In this document: positions 41,538-53,452 of the stretch, piece after piece
Numbering within the stretch: the stretch's first letter is position 1
Layout of the letters: every line of letters begins with the position of its first letter
NCBI GenBank assembly: GCA_934047225.1
Contig: OW204001.1
Location: 13,624,201 to 13,688,200 of the forward strand
Direction: 5' to 3'
Length of the DNA: 64,000 bases
Source: Ypsolopha sequella
Lineage: Eukaryota; Arthropoda; Insecta; Lepidoptera; Ypsolophidae
Translations under genes and position numbers: made by a program
The notes under the pieces: model-generated
What the model was told of the DNA's origin: nothing
Databases searched by the model: none
The model's input: only the letters and a program-made list of their open reading frames with translations

Positions 41538-42826
41538 TAGGTCTACCAGAATCTCATGGCAAATGGGGAAATAAAATTTTGTGGTGTGCAATACTGGGGA
41601 AATTGGATTAAACGATCTTGATACTGTTTAATTTTTATTTAAGTCTAGTATTAATGAACATGAAGTATATTAGTTAGAGTAGAAGATTTTCTGTCACCTA
41701 AATTTAGATTTGTCACTTATCTGCAATACTCTAATTATAATATTTATTGCCAAGAAACATGTTAGTCATCTTAATAATTAAAACGGTCTCTAAGTATGAA
41801 TCATCAAATTAATGTAAATATTTATGTTAAATCATAGTTTGTTGATTTGATCACTTTTTTCTTTTTCCTCAATATAACGTATGTCCTCAAAAATCATCAA
41901 AATGATAGATCTGTCACCAAATAAATAGATCCGTTCCTTAATTCTATGAAAGAATGCGTAAAAAATTCGTAGATGGGCAGGTCGTAAAGTATGAAATCGA
42001 AAATCTTACACCAAAAGTCAAAAAATAGATGCGACAACGAGCGGAGCGAGAAGGAGCGTGTTAGGTTTATATATTTTAAATACATTTGGGGAGCCGAGCG
42101 AAGCGGAGCGTAGCGAAGCGACCATCATAATTTTTACAGAGTTATTTTACGTAAACGTTTTTTGGTGATTAAATTTTGGTAACACTTCTATTACTTTGAA
42201 ACCTAATACAGGTATTTGATGATTGATATTATTTCAAAGTGATTCTTAAGGTAAGCGTTTGGATATTATTTGGTGATTAAATTTAGGTGAGAGGTCTACT
42301 ATTTTAGGAATAAATATTATTTTTTAGGTCATTTAAAATTCTTTAATTAGGTAATTGATAAAACATACCCAATTAGTTATGTGTATGAAAGAATGAAAAA
42401 TAAAAAAATCATAAATCACTTTGTTTACTAATTTATTTTATAGTATAAAATAAAAGGATATAGAATTCAATTCAAACCCCTATAAAGAAGCCACAATTAA
42501 GTATCTAAGAAAAATAAAACTAAAAGTATCAAAACAACTCACTCCAACTTACCGGTCAACTCTACCACGCGCTTTAAAATAGATGATTGAGTTTGATTAA
42601 CACCTTCTTCTTCCTTTATTTTACCATAAACATTGAAAACAATATTTCTCGCTTGAGATCGAAGTGGCTTTTTCGACATTTTCACAAAAACAACCAATTG
42701 TAAGAAGATAATCACAAAATCTCAGCAGCTTTCGTTCTTTGATTTGACAGGTGACACTGTGACATTGCCATATAAAAATCTATTTTTTGTTTATTTTTTA
42801 AATGCCATGAGATTCTGGTACACCTA
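41538..42826 (-). mobile_element. 1.3-kb TIR transposon with TA duplication, carrying an HTH exon
   Basis: TAGGTCTACCAGAATCTCAT plus GGCA at the left is mirrored by TGCC plus ATGAGATTCTGGTACACCTA at the right. TA flanks both ends. On the minus strand it contains a spliced N-terminal exon (42553-42679), then a nested family L repeat (about 41960-42125), but no DDE core. It looks like an internally deleted or decayed Tc1/mariner-superfamily relative. Confidence 0.6.
42553..42679 (-). CDS. N-terminal exon of an HTH-type transposase or transposase-derived gene
   Basis: Starts ATG at 42679 and gives 42 codons plus 1 nt to a canonical donor GTAAGT (42552-42547). The peptide begins MSKKPLRSQARNIVFNVYGK, then KEEEGVNQTQSSILKRVVEL-T. 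Helical, basic N-terminal segments of this layout (K-x-L-R-S-Q-A-R, then Q-x-R-x-x-x-x-T-G) open several insect DDE transposase-like families, where the next exon continues the helix-turn-helix with a V-S-x-x-T-V motif. That exon is not seen. The coding block sits inside TIRs, which favours a mobile element over a host gene. Upstream is a plausible short 5' UTR. Confidence 0.45.
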
Positions 42827-42927
42827 TAGTCGTTTTTTTATTTTTTCTCTTGTACTTTTATAGCTTGTTATAACTTTCTTTCGGGCTACTGATATTAGTT
42901 TATTATCATTTTACAAAATTTTAACTA

Positions 42928-43260
42928 ATGTTTATGCTCCTTGTATATTTGGACGACATGGTTGGTAAAACATGGTTTTATAAATTATTTACGGTTAATT
43001 GGCTCGGATCCTAACGATAATTTTGCCGGAACTAACCTCTACGGATCGTGAACTAACTTTTGCAATAAAAAAATATATATATTCAAAATGGGGTGGCATC
43101 GTGAACCTAGCCACCCCATTTTGTTTTTTAAAAAAGTACTCAGTCAGATCCTAACTAATATTTAGCCTGAACTAACGTGAACTAATGATGAATTAATGCC
43201 CTGGTTACTTTTTTTCGAAAATCTTGTATGGGGTGGCTAACTTCACAAACATATGCTATT
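42928..43260 (+). repeat. Direct repeat partner of 41205-41470, with internal hairpin
   Basis: See the partner entry. It contains a hairpin at 43084-43123: CAAAATGGGGTGGC pairs with GCCACCCCATTTTG. GAACTAAC occurs several times. Confidence 0.55.
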
Positions 43261-43901
43261 GTGTTAGGTATCTGTATCATTAGTTCCGAGTACGCTCACG
43301 TCAGTCACTGCAGCGATCAACGCCAAAATGGCGATTATCAAATTCCCATTGCTTAATTTCTAAAAGACTTTTTCTTTAATTTTTTTTTTTTGAATTTTTG
43401 CCATTTAAAGACGTGGTTTTCATTATTTTGGTATACAAACTAACCATTATTTTCTAGTGATTTTTTAAAGAATTGTCCAATATGACGTCACTTGAGAATT
43501 TTAGACATTATACTGATTGTGATGTGTGATTGCTTATAAAAAAGGGGTCTGTCTCTGTCTGTCTTATCATCTGCCATCCAGCTGTCAAATCAGTCGGAAT
43601 ATTTTATAAATTTATTTTGATAGAACGACACATTTCTAAACAGCCATTTCTCAAGTGACGTCACACGAAGGCAAATTGAAGTTACAGCTTTTTCGTAAAA
43701 ATATTCATCATCATGAAGAGTTTTAGACAACAAGTTCTAAAATACGGCTTATTAAACCCAAATCTCGGAATGGTCTTCGAATTAACACACCTTAACATAA
43801 TTTAAACTATGCCAATTGCTTCATTATAGGTCGTTAATACCCAGTCCATTCACTGGAAAGTACACTGTGTACTTGTATTATTAAAGGTCAGTGGTGCAAG
43901 A
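43261..43901. other. gene-free stretch
   Basis: No gene recognised. Weak inverted similarity between CAAGTGACGTCA-type and TGACGTCACTTGAG motifs at 43490 and 43655. Confidence 0.35.
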
Positions 43902-44181
43902 AAAAACCAGCCAAGTGCGAGTCGGACTCGCTCACGAAGGGTTCCGTACCATTATCTATAAAAACGGCAAAAAAAACATGCCGTATGGGAGCCCCCTTAA
44001 ATATTTATTTTATTCTGTGTGTTAGTATTTGTTGTTATAGCGGCAACAGAAATACATCATCTGTGAAAATTTCAACGGTCTAACTATCACGGTTCATGAG
44101 ATACAGCCTGGTGATAGACGGACAGCGGAGTCTTAGTGATAGGGTCCCGTTGGTTACCCTTTGGATACGGAACCCTAAAAA
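43902..44181 (+). repeat. family F dispersed repeat, full copy
   Basis: Runs from CCAGCCAAGTGCGAGTCGGA through AAGGGTTCCGTACC, GTATGGGAGCCCCCTTAAAT, TATCACGGTTCATGAGATAC to GATACGGAACCCTAAAAA. The best copy is 47884-48170; partial copies at 44463, 51337 and 58120. A familiar abundant lepidopteran interspersed repeat, non-coding. Confidence 0.7.
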
Positions 44182-44462
44182 CGATCTAAGTTCCCTGAAT
44201 TTCCCATTTGAGTCAAGTTTATAAATTTTTTTCGTTCTACTCAATAAACAGTATAATTTTCATGACCTATTTTTGGTGAATCGCATGATACAAAAGGCAG
44301 CTACAAAAAAAAATTACAGACGAAAAAGGTTTTTATTTTCTTCCATACATTTTGTAAAACTTTGAATCAAATGAGTGAGCAAAAGACGTAGTCCAATTTT
44401 GTATGTTTTTTTTTGATTTGAGCTTTTAATAGATCCCTTCAAAGATCTATATGTCTCTCATA

Positions 44463-44556
44463 GCCGCATAGCCTGGTGACAGACGGACAGACGGACAGCG
44501 TAGTCTTAGTAATAGGGTCCCGTTGGTTACCCTTTGGGTACGGAACCCTAAAAATG
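44463..44556 (+). repeat. family F dispersed repeat, 3' fragment
   Basis: CATAGCCTGGTGACAGACGG, then AATAGGGTCCCGTTGGTTAC and GGTACGGAACCCTAAAAA. Only the last third of the unit is present. Confidence 0.65.
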
Positions 44557-46285
44557 AGGCTGACGCACTGACTTGATTTTTTTCTTTTCCACGCTAGCGG
44601 ATAAATGCACTTTTGCACGCAGATTTCGAATGATTAATAGAGCCTTTCCGAGCTTGTGAGATGAAAACAAAATTATGTGGTTGGTAAAAGTCAGTAAATA
44701 TCAAATACAGTTAAAAATTTGCTCCTAAAAACCCTAATCGCCATCTATCTTTAACTGTCGCACTAATAAAAATGTATGTACTCATTACCACTGCAAATAG
44801 TTTTTCTATTCAACGACAGATGGCGCTTCAGAAAATAAGTTTATCTACTTAACACTAGATGGCTCTCGTAGTTTTAAAGACAACTTTTTGTGACTGCCAA
44901 GTCCAAAAGCTCAAGCATGGTACAGCGTACACCTCATTCTTGAGTTTTATATGAAAATAAATACCTACTCTATTTCTCTAAATAAAACTGTTTTCATTTA
45001 TATTGTATGTAAGTACCATACCCAGAATATTACAAAAAGACGTCAGAGCCTGATGCACCGAAATGACGTCATAGCAAGAGTGGGTCTCCCGCCATTAATA
45101 CGCCCCAGCATTAGTTGTTTTCTATTAAAAAATGTATATCATTGAGACTCCTTTAAAACTTCATAAGAAATTTAAGAATTTTTATCCAATTATTTTCGTT
45201 GATACACAAGATATTGTTTTTGTCATGTTGGTAATTTATTTATTAAACACATGAAAAGCTTCAAAGGTTTTTGTAATTGAATGATGCAATTTTACTTACA
45301 TTTTCATAATCCTTTTCCAGTACGAATAAACCAATGTTTTTATCGCCAGTCAGTTTTTTCTTTGACCAGGAAAATACGTTTACTAAAAAATCAATAAAAA
45401 AATTACAAAAATGTAACAGATAAAACCGAACATAATTAAATTGTACACTAACAATTCAGTGGTCCCAGAGTAGGCGTAGCATGGACTAACATGTGAGATG
45501 TGACAGTTTACCAGTAACCGTATTGTTTCAATAGCAGATGCTCTATATTATAATATGGAAAACCAATACACTTGTTATTGTGAACTTAATGTTTTTTATC
45601 TATTTTGCTTTTCTATTTTTATTGTGCAAAACTCGTGCTAAGTGACCTATGTGATCTACAGCACAATACTTGGATAATAATTTTTGCTTGTGTGCTATCG
45701 ATAATTATATTTTATTTATTTATAAATATTTCTTTTAATGTATTACGGTCAAAGTTTTGAACAATTTGTATAGAAAAAAAGAAATTTTATATTACACTTA
45801 ACTTTTTCCCTCGACTTCGTCCTTGTTGACCTCTTAATGTAACTCAGTATGAATTTATTCAGGTGGTAGAGCTGATGCCACGGTAGGCTTGACTGTGTAC
45901 TTGTGTAGGTACCACCATCTTACTTAGAGACCCCCTTACATTATACCTACGAGTACTAACGGCTTTATTATAATGTATTGAATAATTGTAGCCTTGTATA
46001 GGACTCCGTGATCCAGTAGGCAAAGAAATTTATATTATTCATTATTTTAGAAATTAATCATTTATTCTAAACATAGCTTCTGCCCGCGGCTTCGCCTGCT
46101 TAACTTCGTCTCAATTAAATATAAAAACTGACAATACTCCAAACAATTATATATACCCCCGGCTTCCGCGACGCTGCGAAGAACTTTATAAACTAAAGTC
46201 GCACAATTACTCACTGAACGAATATATTCAGATGTTAGTGTGTAAATTATTGCCGTAAGTACAGTACCCGGCAGAAATAATGCAG
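44557..46285. other. gene-free stretch
   Basis: AT-rich; AGATGGCGCT motif at 44818. No gene recognised. Confidence 0.35.
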
Positions 46286-46600
46286 CTAGCTTCGGCTTTG
46301 TTAGTGCTTCCTGCGACAGAGATGACACTACGATACGATGCGCATTATTCATTGCCACGACCTGTATGTACCTTGCCCGCGACCCTATCCGCGTTTATCC
46401 AACTCTGACCCGTTTTCGGCTTGGGCGTTATCTTATTAACACCCCTTATAGCCTGTGACCATTGAACAGGGTCACTACGATGATAATAAAAATAACCACA
46501 TCCAAATCCGTTTAGTGGATCCGGAGATGTGCGTGAACAAACAGACAGACTGACAGAAAATAATTCTAAAAATCGCTGATTTGTGTTCTATTTCTCTTAT
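46286..46600 (+). repeat. family K repeat followed by LINE-type 3' UTR fragment
   Basis: GTTAGTGCTTCCTGCGACAG and ACGATACGATGCGCATTATT match 20408-20463. Further right, AAATCCGTTTAGTGGATCC and AACAAACAGACAGACTGACAG resemble a common lepidopteran LINE-associated untranslated region. Confidence 0.4.
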
Positions 46601-46694
46601 TAGGGGGGTGACCCTTGCTATTTTTATTACTTTTCTTCAATGTACAGACACACTGACTTCTATTCTTTTATTATTTGTATTGATTGATGATTTA

Positions 46695-46960
46695 TACAGA
46701 GTGTTGAGGTGATGGTGCGGAAGCCGGAAACTGTCTTTAGTACTCGTTAGCATAAACAACTTTTCATGAAAAATAAAAAATGATAAATTGTGGAAAAAAC
46801 CACAGTTGTTTCATTAATTTTGGTCGAGTAGGTATGTAGCTTTTTATAAAACAGCTGGTTTTATTTTCGCGTTTTAAGGGCTCCGTAGTAAAAATTGTCT
46901 ACAAGAATGAGTACTATCGCCAGTTTCCAGCTTCCACGACATCATCTTAACACCCAGTAT
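46695..46960. mobile_element. MITE, family B copy 1
   Basis: Left GAGTGTTGAGGTGATGGTGC plus GGAAGCCGGAAACTG is mirrored by CAGTTTCCAGCTTCC and CATCATCTTAACACCC. AGTACTCGTT and GAGTACT form the next inverted block. Same family as 57820-58064. Confidence 0.75.
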
Positions 46961-47224
46961 TTCCCATACCATTATACCCTTTTCTATAGCACATCATACC
47001 TACAACCTTCATACATCGTTCCCTTTTCCATCCACAACGCATCTACAACCATATTTTGTTTGCTTTTTTATTTCAGCATATATAATTATTGCAATAATTT
47101 TATTTAAAACTGTAAGACATTCTTCTGCATAGTACTAGACAGTTTATATACTACAGGTATTTTTACACTTAGCACAGATGGTACGTACCATACCACGCCA
47201 TACGTGTTTGCTGTTATTTATTAT

Positions 47225-47603
47225 ATTTTTCAATGCATGTGCTCGTAAAGGCCCACTTTTTATGCATCAAAACCGAACAAAAAGTCGATTATTTTGCCCT
47301 AGGGCTTTATTATTATTATTTTTTTTAATTTGTTTACAATGGTTGGCTAACCTGCAGACTTTCCTGTGTACCAATAGATGTTATACTTTTTTTTACACTG
47401 TTTAACGGCTCTGGATACAGTATTTTTGAGCCAATTATAATTTAAAGTTCACAAGATTATATTTGTTTTCATTTCCTCACACTATGCATTGAAAAACGTA
47501 GTATGATACACGGGCGTAAAAGCAATAAATTACTCGGTTACGTTTAAAACACTCGCTCTAATTTATTCCTTTGCGCCCTTGTAGCATAAACTACTATTAT
47601 GGC
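47225..47603 (-). repeat. family H dispersed repeat, full copy
   Basis: Reverse copy of 52755-53101: TGCATCAAAACCGAACAAAA, GCCCTAGGGCTTTATTATTA, GTTTAACGGCTCTGGATACA, then GAAAAACGTAGTATGATACA and GTAGCATAAACTACTATTA. The plus-strand frame 47178-47405 is a shadow of it. Confidence 0.65.
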
Positions 47604-47681
47604 TGTTATTTATATGTAATGTTATTTATTCAGGTTTTAAATTAGCTAATAAACAAACTTGTAATTAAATTTCGTTCAAGT

Positions 47682-47760
47682 TCAGTGGTAGCTCAGTTGG
47701 TAGGATGTCAGACTCTCATTCTAGGGAGCTACGGTCGAATCCTGCCAGCTAGCAAGCAAT
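47682..47760 (+). repeat. tRNA-derived SINE head or tRNA pseudogene
   Basis: GGTAGCTCAGTTGGTAGGAT is a near-perfect RNA polymerase III A box with D-loop, and CGGTCGAATCC is the B box, at normal spacing (about 35 nt). The T-loop lacks one T and the acceptor stem does not pair, so it is not a working tRNA. The sequence after the B box resembles the SINE at 25336-25365. Confidence 0.65.
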
Positions 47761-47883
47761 AATGCGATTTTGGGAATTTATTTGCAAAGTATTCGTATAT
47801 ACCGCTTGATAAGTGAATATGTCAGTTGTCACTCCAAGCGAAAAAAGGCGCAGTCCGAGAGAGACGGATTCAGGGCTAAATTA

Positions 47884-48170
47884 AAAAACCGGCCAAGTGC
47901 GAGTCGGACTCGCGCTCGAAGGGTTCCGTAAAGAAAAAAAAATGTCTGTTGTATGGGAGCCCCCTTAAATATTTATTTTATTCTGTTTTTTAGTATTTAT
48001 TGCTATAGCGGCTACAGAAATAAATCATCTTTGAAATTTTCAACTGTCTAACTATCACGGTTCATGAGATACAGCCTGGTGACAGACGGACAGACGGACA
48101 GACAGACGGACAGCGGAGTCTTAGTAATAGGATCCCGTTTGTTACCCTTTGGGTACGGAACCCTAAAAAA
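47884..48170 (+). repeat. family F dispersed repeat, full copy
   Basis: CCGGCCAAGTGCGAGTCGGA to GGTACGGAACCCTAAAAAA, with a GACGGACAGACGGACAGACA tandem near 48085. 287 bp, non-coding. Confidence 0.75.
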
Positions 48171-49268
48171 GTAGGTATATATTACCTATGTATTGTGTAT
48201 GCTGCCATCGCAGTTTCCAGTGGTTTCTATATATAAGAATTTTTTATTTTGTTTTGAATATACTAAAAATAACAAAACTGAAGTAAAAAAATGGTATAAA
48301 ACACAAGAATATCAGAAGAGTATTGGGTACGTCGGAACTTATAAAATCAACACAAAAATTATGCCTAGTCTATCTTGTTTTAGGATTTTGTTTTCCTTTA
48401 GCTTTAACGACGCAATTGGTTTACGATATTATAGGTTCGAAATTAAATATTAAAACTAGTTTATAGGATCCCAGAAACTACAATTTTGCGGAAGTATTAA
48501 TAACTTCTAGTCGAGAGAAAATATAACTTTAAGGTGTTAAGAGCAATCGTTATCTAGCCTTACATTAAGGAAGAAAATGATTGATTCAGAGTCTATTAAA
48601 TGCCAGGCTACAGATATAAAAACCTGATAAGGGTGTTTTCGTGACGTAGGTGTTTGCAGTCTTCCACGGAGTAGTCAATCAAGCCAAGATTGTCTGGCGC
48701 CAACTTGTGGTATAACACGGGAAGCCTACCCCATCAGCGTACATGGTCCGTACCTTCGGCCTCATTTCATATGCGCAACCATACAAGATGGAAAGGTGGC
48801 GCGCGGAAAATGGGAGAAATGGAAGAAAAACTTGAAAGACCCTTAAATACCTGAAGGGTCGCTGTAAAGAAATAAAACAACAGCGTCAAGACATGCCTAT
48901 GAAATCTGGGCAAGGAAATTAACGTATTGGAAACGGGACAAAAAGGATTTTCAGAGAAAAAAACCAAAAGTACAAAAAACTTACCAGGAAATAAAGAAAA
49001 AACAGGCTTTCACAATCTCTAGGGCAAATGTGCTCTGTTTCGTGGATTAAACTAGATTTTAAATTTCATATTTTTAATTTACTGTGGCAAATTTTGCCCT
49101 CCTTCTACGACGATACTCTTCGATATGAGAAAAATAACAAAAAAATGTGACAAAATATTCCAAATTTTCGAATTTGAAAATTCAGTAAATCAATCAACGA
49201 TAAAGAAAGACTAAAAATATATGAAAAAGGTTGAATACCTGTAGCGAATGCTACAATATACAATACAG
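48171..49268. other. gene-free stretch
   Basis: A family J-like start (CTGCCATCGCAGTTTCCAGT) at 48202. No recognised gene in either strand. Confidence 0.35.
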
Positions 49269-50350
49269 GTTGCTACGAAAATTTTTAGTTAAGAAAAAAC
49301 TATTCATTTTTTTTTGCTAAATGACTTTTAACATTTTTCAAAATATACTCCTCAAAGTTAAATACATCGCCTCATTCTAGAAAACCAATCCTGGGTGTGT
49401 GCAGATGCATTGTCTTGGTAAAAAAGAATTGCATGAGTGCCGCTCTTTGGACGATCCTCACCAAGTCTGTCAAATGCCTGGGGTAGACAGACCTCTATGT
49501 ACCACTGGCTAGTACTGTTCTTCGATCTTCAAGTAGAGTTACAGCTACTGGGCCCCCGCGGCGAAAGAAAACGGCGATCATTTTTTTGTTCACACTACAG
49601 CCACGAACAATTTTTAATGGCGGCCCGTCTTCCTCGAACACCCATTGCATAGATTGTTGCTTTGTTAGAGGGTCATAGCAGTATATCCAGGACTCATCAG
49701 TAGTAAGGATATTAGACACCTGTTGGGAATTGCCTCCGTTGAATTTTTTGAGCATAAACTGACACCAATCTACTCGCCGGGCGTTTTGCTCTTTGATCAG
49801 CGAAGCAATCTTCGTGACGCTGAGATGATAATGTAAAATGCTTGCAACTGCGGGTAATCCAATGCCCAGTTCATGCTCTATTTCTCGATGTGTAATATTT
49901 CTGTGTTCTTTAATCAACCACTCTGCTTTGATCACGTTTTCTGTCTAACCGTTTTCTGTAACCAGCATACGACGGCCGTCCTGGTCTTGGCTCATCTTTG
50001 AGGTACTCTCAACCCCGCTTAAACTCGCGGTACCAATATGAGATTGTGGCTAACGATGGAACGGACTCCCCAAAGGCGTCGTTTAAATTTTAATGAGATT
50101 CCTTTAAGGTTAAGTTCCTTTTGTAGTCGTAGAATATCATAGCACGAAACGATTCTCGCGAAATTTCCATTGCAAGAAACAAAACTGGACTGACATTGTC
50201 AGCAAAAAAATTAAAATAAAAAATTGTAACCGGCCAGTATGGAATTTTATTTTACAAAGAGGTTTAAAACTAAATTACCCTTTATTTGCCATATATCTTG
50301 AAAGGTAAATATTGTTAGGTTTTATACAGCTAAAAACTTTCGTAGCATCC
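49269..50350 (-). pseudogene. mariner-family transposon with broken transposase
   Basis: The longest intact piece (49495-49935, minus) includes IKEHRNITHREIEHELGI, a helix-turn-helix, and TTDESWIYCYDP, the block with the first catalytic Asp of mariner transposases, then QQSMQWVFEEDGPP. Downstream in another frame FYQDNASAH carries the second catalytic Asp. The N-terminus begins at an ATG near 50170 (EISRESFRAMIFYDYKRN). Stops and frameshifts occur at about 50085, 50010 and 49492. The flanks TTGCTACGAAAATTTTTAG (49269) and CTAAAAACTTTCGTAGCAT (50332-50350) are the TIRs. Inactive. Confidence 0.85.
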
Positions 50351-50460
50351 GATGTAGGTAATAAAGTTTTGTTGAATAGCTATTAAGTGAATTTTGAATT
50401 TAAGTGTTATGTTTCGATTAATTAGAAAAAGGCGGGTTTTCCACAATCCGGCAGCAATAC
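50351..50460 (+). repeat. family J dispersed repeat
   Basis: AATAAAGTTTTGTTGAATAG, TTTCGATTAATTAGAAAAAG and GGCGGGTTTTCCACAATCCG match the other family J copies. The mariner relic lies directly at its start. Confidence 0.55.
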
Positions 50461-50542
50461 CGCTCTTAACAAATATTTATAAATTAATTAGCAGGCTATA
50501 ACCGACAGACAGACAAACAGAGGTAGAGTCTTAGTAATAGCA

Positions 50543-51017
50543 TAGACTTATTACAAGTATTACTACGTATAGACTAGCAGTTCCCATATATTAGTTTGTA
50601 GCAAAAAAAAAGGTGTAAAATTCTAATGAAATCTAGATGGTGTTGCTAAATCCTCTAAATCGAAAACGATGCTAAAAAATACCGATTGGTAACGCTAGTG
50701 GCACAGCGATGTCACGTAACATAAAAATAATTATTATTTTTATGTTACGTGACATCGTGACATCTATTATCGAAGTAGGAATTATTCCTACTTCGATAAT
50801 AGATGTCACTGAAATATTCACTGTTAGTGTTGTCAACTTAGCGCCATCTAGTATTTTTAAGCAAAACTAGTTTGAGAGTTTTCTTGCAGTCAATTAAACA
50901 AATTATGCTTATTTGCAACACTTGGCGACACATAGTGTCGTATGGGCGCGTAAAAAATTTGCTACGCCTTGATGTATGGGAGTTGTCGGTCTATACGTAG
51001 TAATACTTAGTCTATGG
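50543..51017. mobile_element. TIR element containing two adjacent perfect palindromes
   Basis: CATAGACTTATTACAAGTAT, TACTACGTATAGAC and TTCCCATA on the left are mirrored by TATGGGAGTTGTCGGTCTAT, ACGTAGTAATAC and TTAGTCTATG on the right. TAATAGCA at 50535-50542 and 51018-51025 looks like an 8-bp target duplication. It is inserted in a decayed copy of family F (GAGTCTTAGTAATAG on the left, AATAGGGCTCC on the right). Confidence 0.7.
50707..50809. repeat. Two abutting perfect palindromes (51 bp and 53 bp)
   Basis: 50707-50731 pairs with 50733-50757 around one T. 50757-50782 pairs with 50784-50809 around one T. Arms of 25 and 26 bp have no mismatches. The two share the G at 50757. Confidence 0.9.
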
Positions 51018-51336
51018 TAATAGCAATAGGGCTCCAAACTAACCCTTATAGTTGAATTCAAAAAGAACAAAATTGAATGTCAAAAACTTCATTATGAGTT
51101 ATGTAAAAACCTATGTAGGTAATAGCCTGATAGCGCGAACTCTTTAGTCATTTTCAATGTATGTTTATACAATGTCGTGACAAAGTTTAAGAACAACAAG
51201 GTGACTTTGATTGTCTTATTATTATGAAAGGCCAAAATATGACCTGTTTATCGCAAACATTGCAATCGGCACAAAAAAAGCCAAAACACCTATGACCTGT
51301 GTATCGCAAACATTGCTATGCAATCTGCACAAATTA

Positions 51337-51432
51337 AAAAAACTTGCCCAGTGCGAGTCGGACTCGCGCACAAAGGGTTCCGTAATACGTACCACCAACC
51401 ACCACACAATAATGGATACGGAAACCTAAAAA
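51337..51432 (+). repeat. family F dispersed repeat, internally deleted
   Basis: CCCAGTGCGAGTCGGACTCG and AAAGGGTTCCGTAATACG are joined directly to GATACGGAAACCTAAAAA, missing the central 190 bp. Preceded by a direct repeat of CCTGTNTATCGCAAACATTGC at 51243 and 51297. Confidence 0.65.
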
Positions 51433-52754
51433 CATGATGTATTTTTTTACGTTTGTAGTATTACCTCGTGTTTTTCACTTTTCATCAAGTAAATTTATTT
51501 TTTATTTCTAAATACAATAAAAATTTAAGAGTAAAGACTTATTTGTCGTTATTAAGATTATAATATTTATATATATTTATTATATTTTTTATTATTATTT
51601 ATTTATATTTATATATATTTAAAAAACACATTTAGAGAGATATATTTCGAACTATTGTTCGGCATCAGTCTTGTAAATAATTATCATTATAAATAATATT
51701 AATAATATAATAATTATTATAAATAAATAATTAAATAAATAATTATTATAATTTCACTTGCAGTTATGATGGACCAATTTAATTTGATACTTACGATCTA
51801 TGTAGGTAAAGGGTCTTTTTGAGTTCATAATAAGTAGATAACATCCTAAATAATATAATATTTGTAATTTTTAGATTATCCCTACATGTGTGCTATAAAA
51901 CCTACCTGTAAACGAAATTTCAGGTAGGTATCTAGTTCTGCGAATTTGACCCGCGCATCGAGGGTTCCGTATTTATATCGTGCCTCTTTAAATTCTTTTG
52001 ATGTAGAGAAGTATCACATAAATACTAATTTTGCAAAATGAAATCTTTACTTCCCATAGTAATTGACTCTGGGCTTGCGTTTGTAGAAAACACGAAAAAA
52101 ATCTAATTGCCATAGACCAATATCTTTTTCACTTTTAACTTCTTAACAATAAAAACAAAGTTAAGTTGTGCACTTTGTACCGAGCGATTGATGTTTAATC
52201 TTAAACAGCTGATTCTACAATCCAACTTCGATAGATATATATTTTTCGTTTCTACATATATATTATAAATTATAAACGAGCGCAAAATTACAATGTTTTT
52301 TGCGTACCTATAAAACTGAAACTGACAATAAAACTGACTGCCGGATTTTTAACAATGTGAAAATGTGAGTGGTCACGTGAAAAGGGACCTGAAGGACCTG
52401 AAAGAATTTGGCAAATTAGAGCTTTCAGGAATAAGTTTTAAAATTTGTTTTTCTCTGGATAATTGTACACCTATATACGAGTATATATATATATATCCCT
52501 ATATAATATTGTATCAATTTGGATAAAGAACACAGGCAGTCATGGGGACTGCCGAAAGAAGTGAAAATCTTACCGTCAAAAGAGCATGTCGGTGACGTTG
52601 ACACGAAGTTCGTGTCACGAACCCATTAAATTTTCTCCTACCATAAATCGCTTAACATGCCTAAATAATTTTTCACTTCAATAAAATTTCCACTAGGTGT
52701 GGCAGTGTTAACAAGTCTGTTTTATAATAAACATATCTTCATAAACACATATAA
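51433..52754. other. gene-free stretch, very AT-rich
   Basis: 51540-51760 is nearly pure A/T low complexity. A further GAGGGTTCCGT fragment at 51960. No gene. Confidence 0.4.
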
Positions 52755-53101
52755 CATATCATAATAGTAGTTTATGCTACAAGGGCGAAAATAAATAAAT
52801 TACTAAGTATTGCTCTTACCGCCCGTGTATCATACTACGTTTTTCAGTGCATAGTGTGAGGAAATAAAACAAATATAATCTTGTGAACTTTAAATTATGA
52901 TTGGCTCTTTTGAGACTGTATCCAGAGCCGTTAAACAGTGGAAAAAAGTATAACATTTATGGTACACAGGAAAGGTTGCAGGTTAGCCAACTTCTCGTAA
53001 ATAAATAAAAAAAAAAAATAAAGCCCTAGGGCAAAATAATCGACTTTTTGTTCGGTTTTGATGCACAAAAAGCGGACCTTTACGAGCACTTGCATTGAAA
53101 A
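52755..53101 (+). repeat. family H dispersed repeat, full copy
   Basis: TAATAGTAGTTTATGCTACA through ATCATACTACGTTTTTCAGT, CCAGAGCCGTTAAACAGTGG and GGAAAGGTTGCAGGTTAGCC to CCTTTACGAGCACTTGCATT. Inverse of 47225-47603. It adjoins the LINE relic. Confidence 0.65.
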
Positions 53102-53452
53102 CGCCACAGTATGGGCTCTACACGAAACTAAGTATTGTAAAATGCTGGAGCGCGTACAAAATAAATTTACAAGATACTTGTACTGGAAAATGTATGGCCT
53201 CTACCCTTTGTATCCATTGAGGTATCTGACCTTGTTCGTGCTTGGCATGGTTGGATACAACAAGCTGGAAGTTAGAAGAAATGTGTCCCGCGCACTATAC
53301 ATTTTTAAAATATTTCGAGGTAAACTTGCCAATCCGAGCATACTGGAGGCACACCCCCGTCACTTCATAGTCAAGGCTCAAGTTATTTACCTACACTCTC
53401 ACGCGCGCATCTGGCTTGTCCGCACACGCTTGTGTGTGTGCGTGAGCTAGTC
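53098..53452 (+). pseudogene. Non-LTR retrotransposon reverse-transcriptase C-terminus (jockey-like relic)
   Basis: An open frame reads ATVWALHETKYCKMLERVQN, KFTRYLYWKMYGLYPLYPLR, LGMVGYNKLEVRRNVSRALY and IFKIFRGKLANPSILE, then a stop at 53447-53449. M-L-E-R-V-Q-x-K-F-x-R-Y-L and the L-x-x-R-R block are conserved near the C-terminus of jockey-type elements. It is one exon-length fragment without catalytic residues. Confidence 0.7.

Noticed and set aside
47682..47760. Functional tRNA gene
   Set aside because: A and B boxes are good, but the acceptor stem does not pair and the T-loop lacks a base, so it is a tRNA-derived repeat.
50535..51025. Palindromes as a replication origin or centromeric repeat
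   Set aside because: They lie in a single TIR element with a target-site-like duplication; nothing supports an origin.
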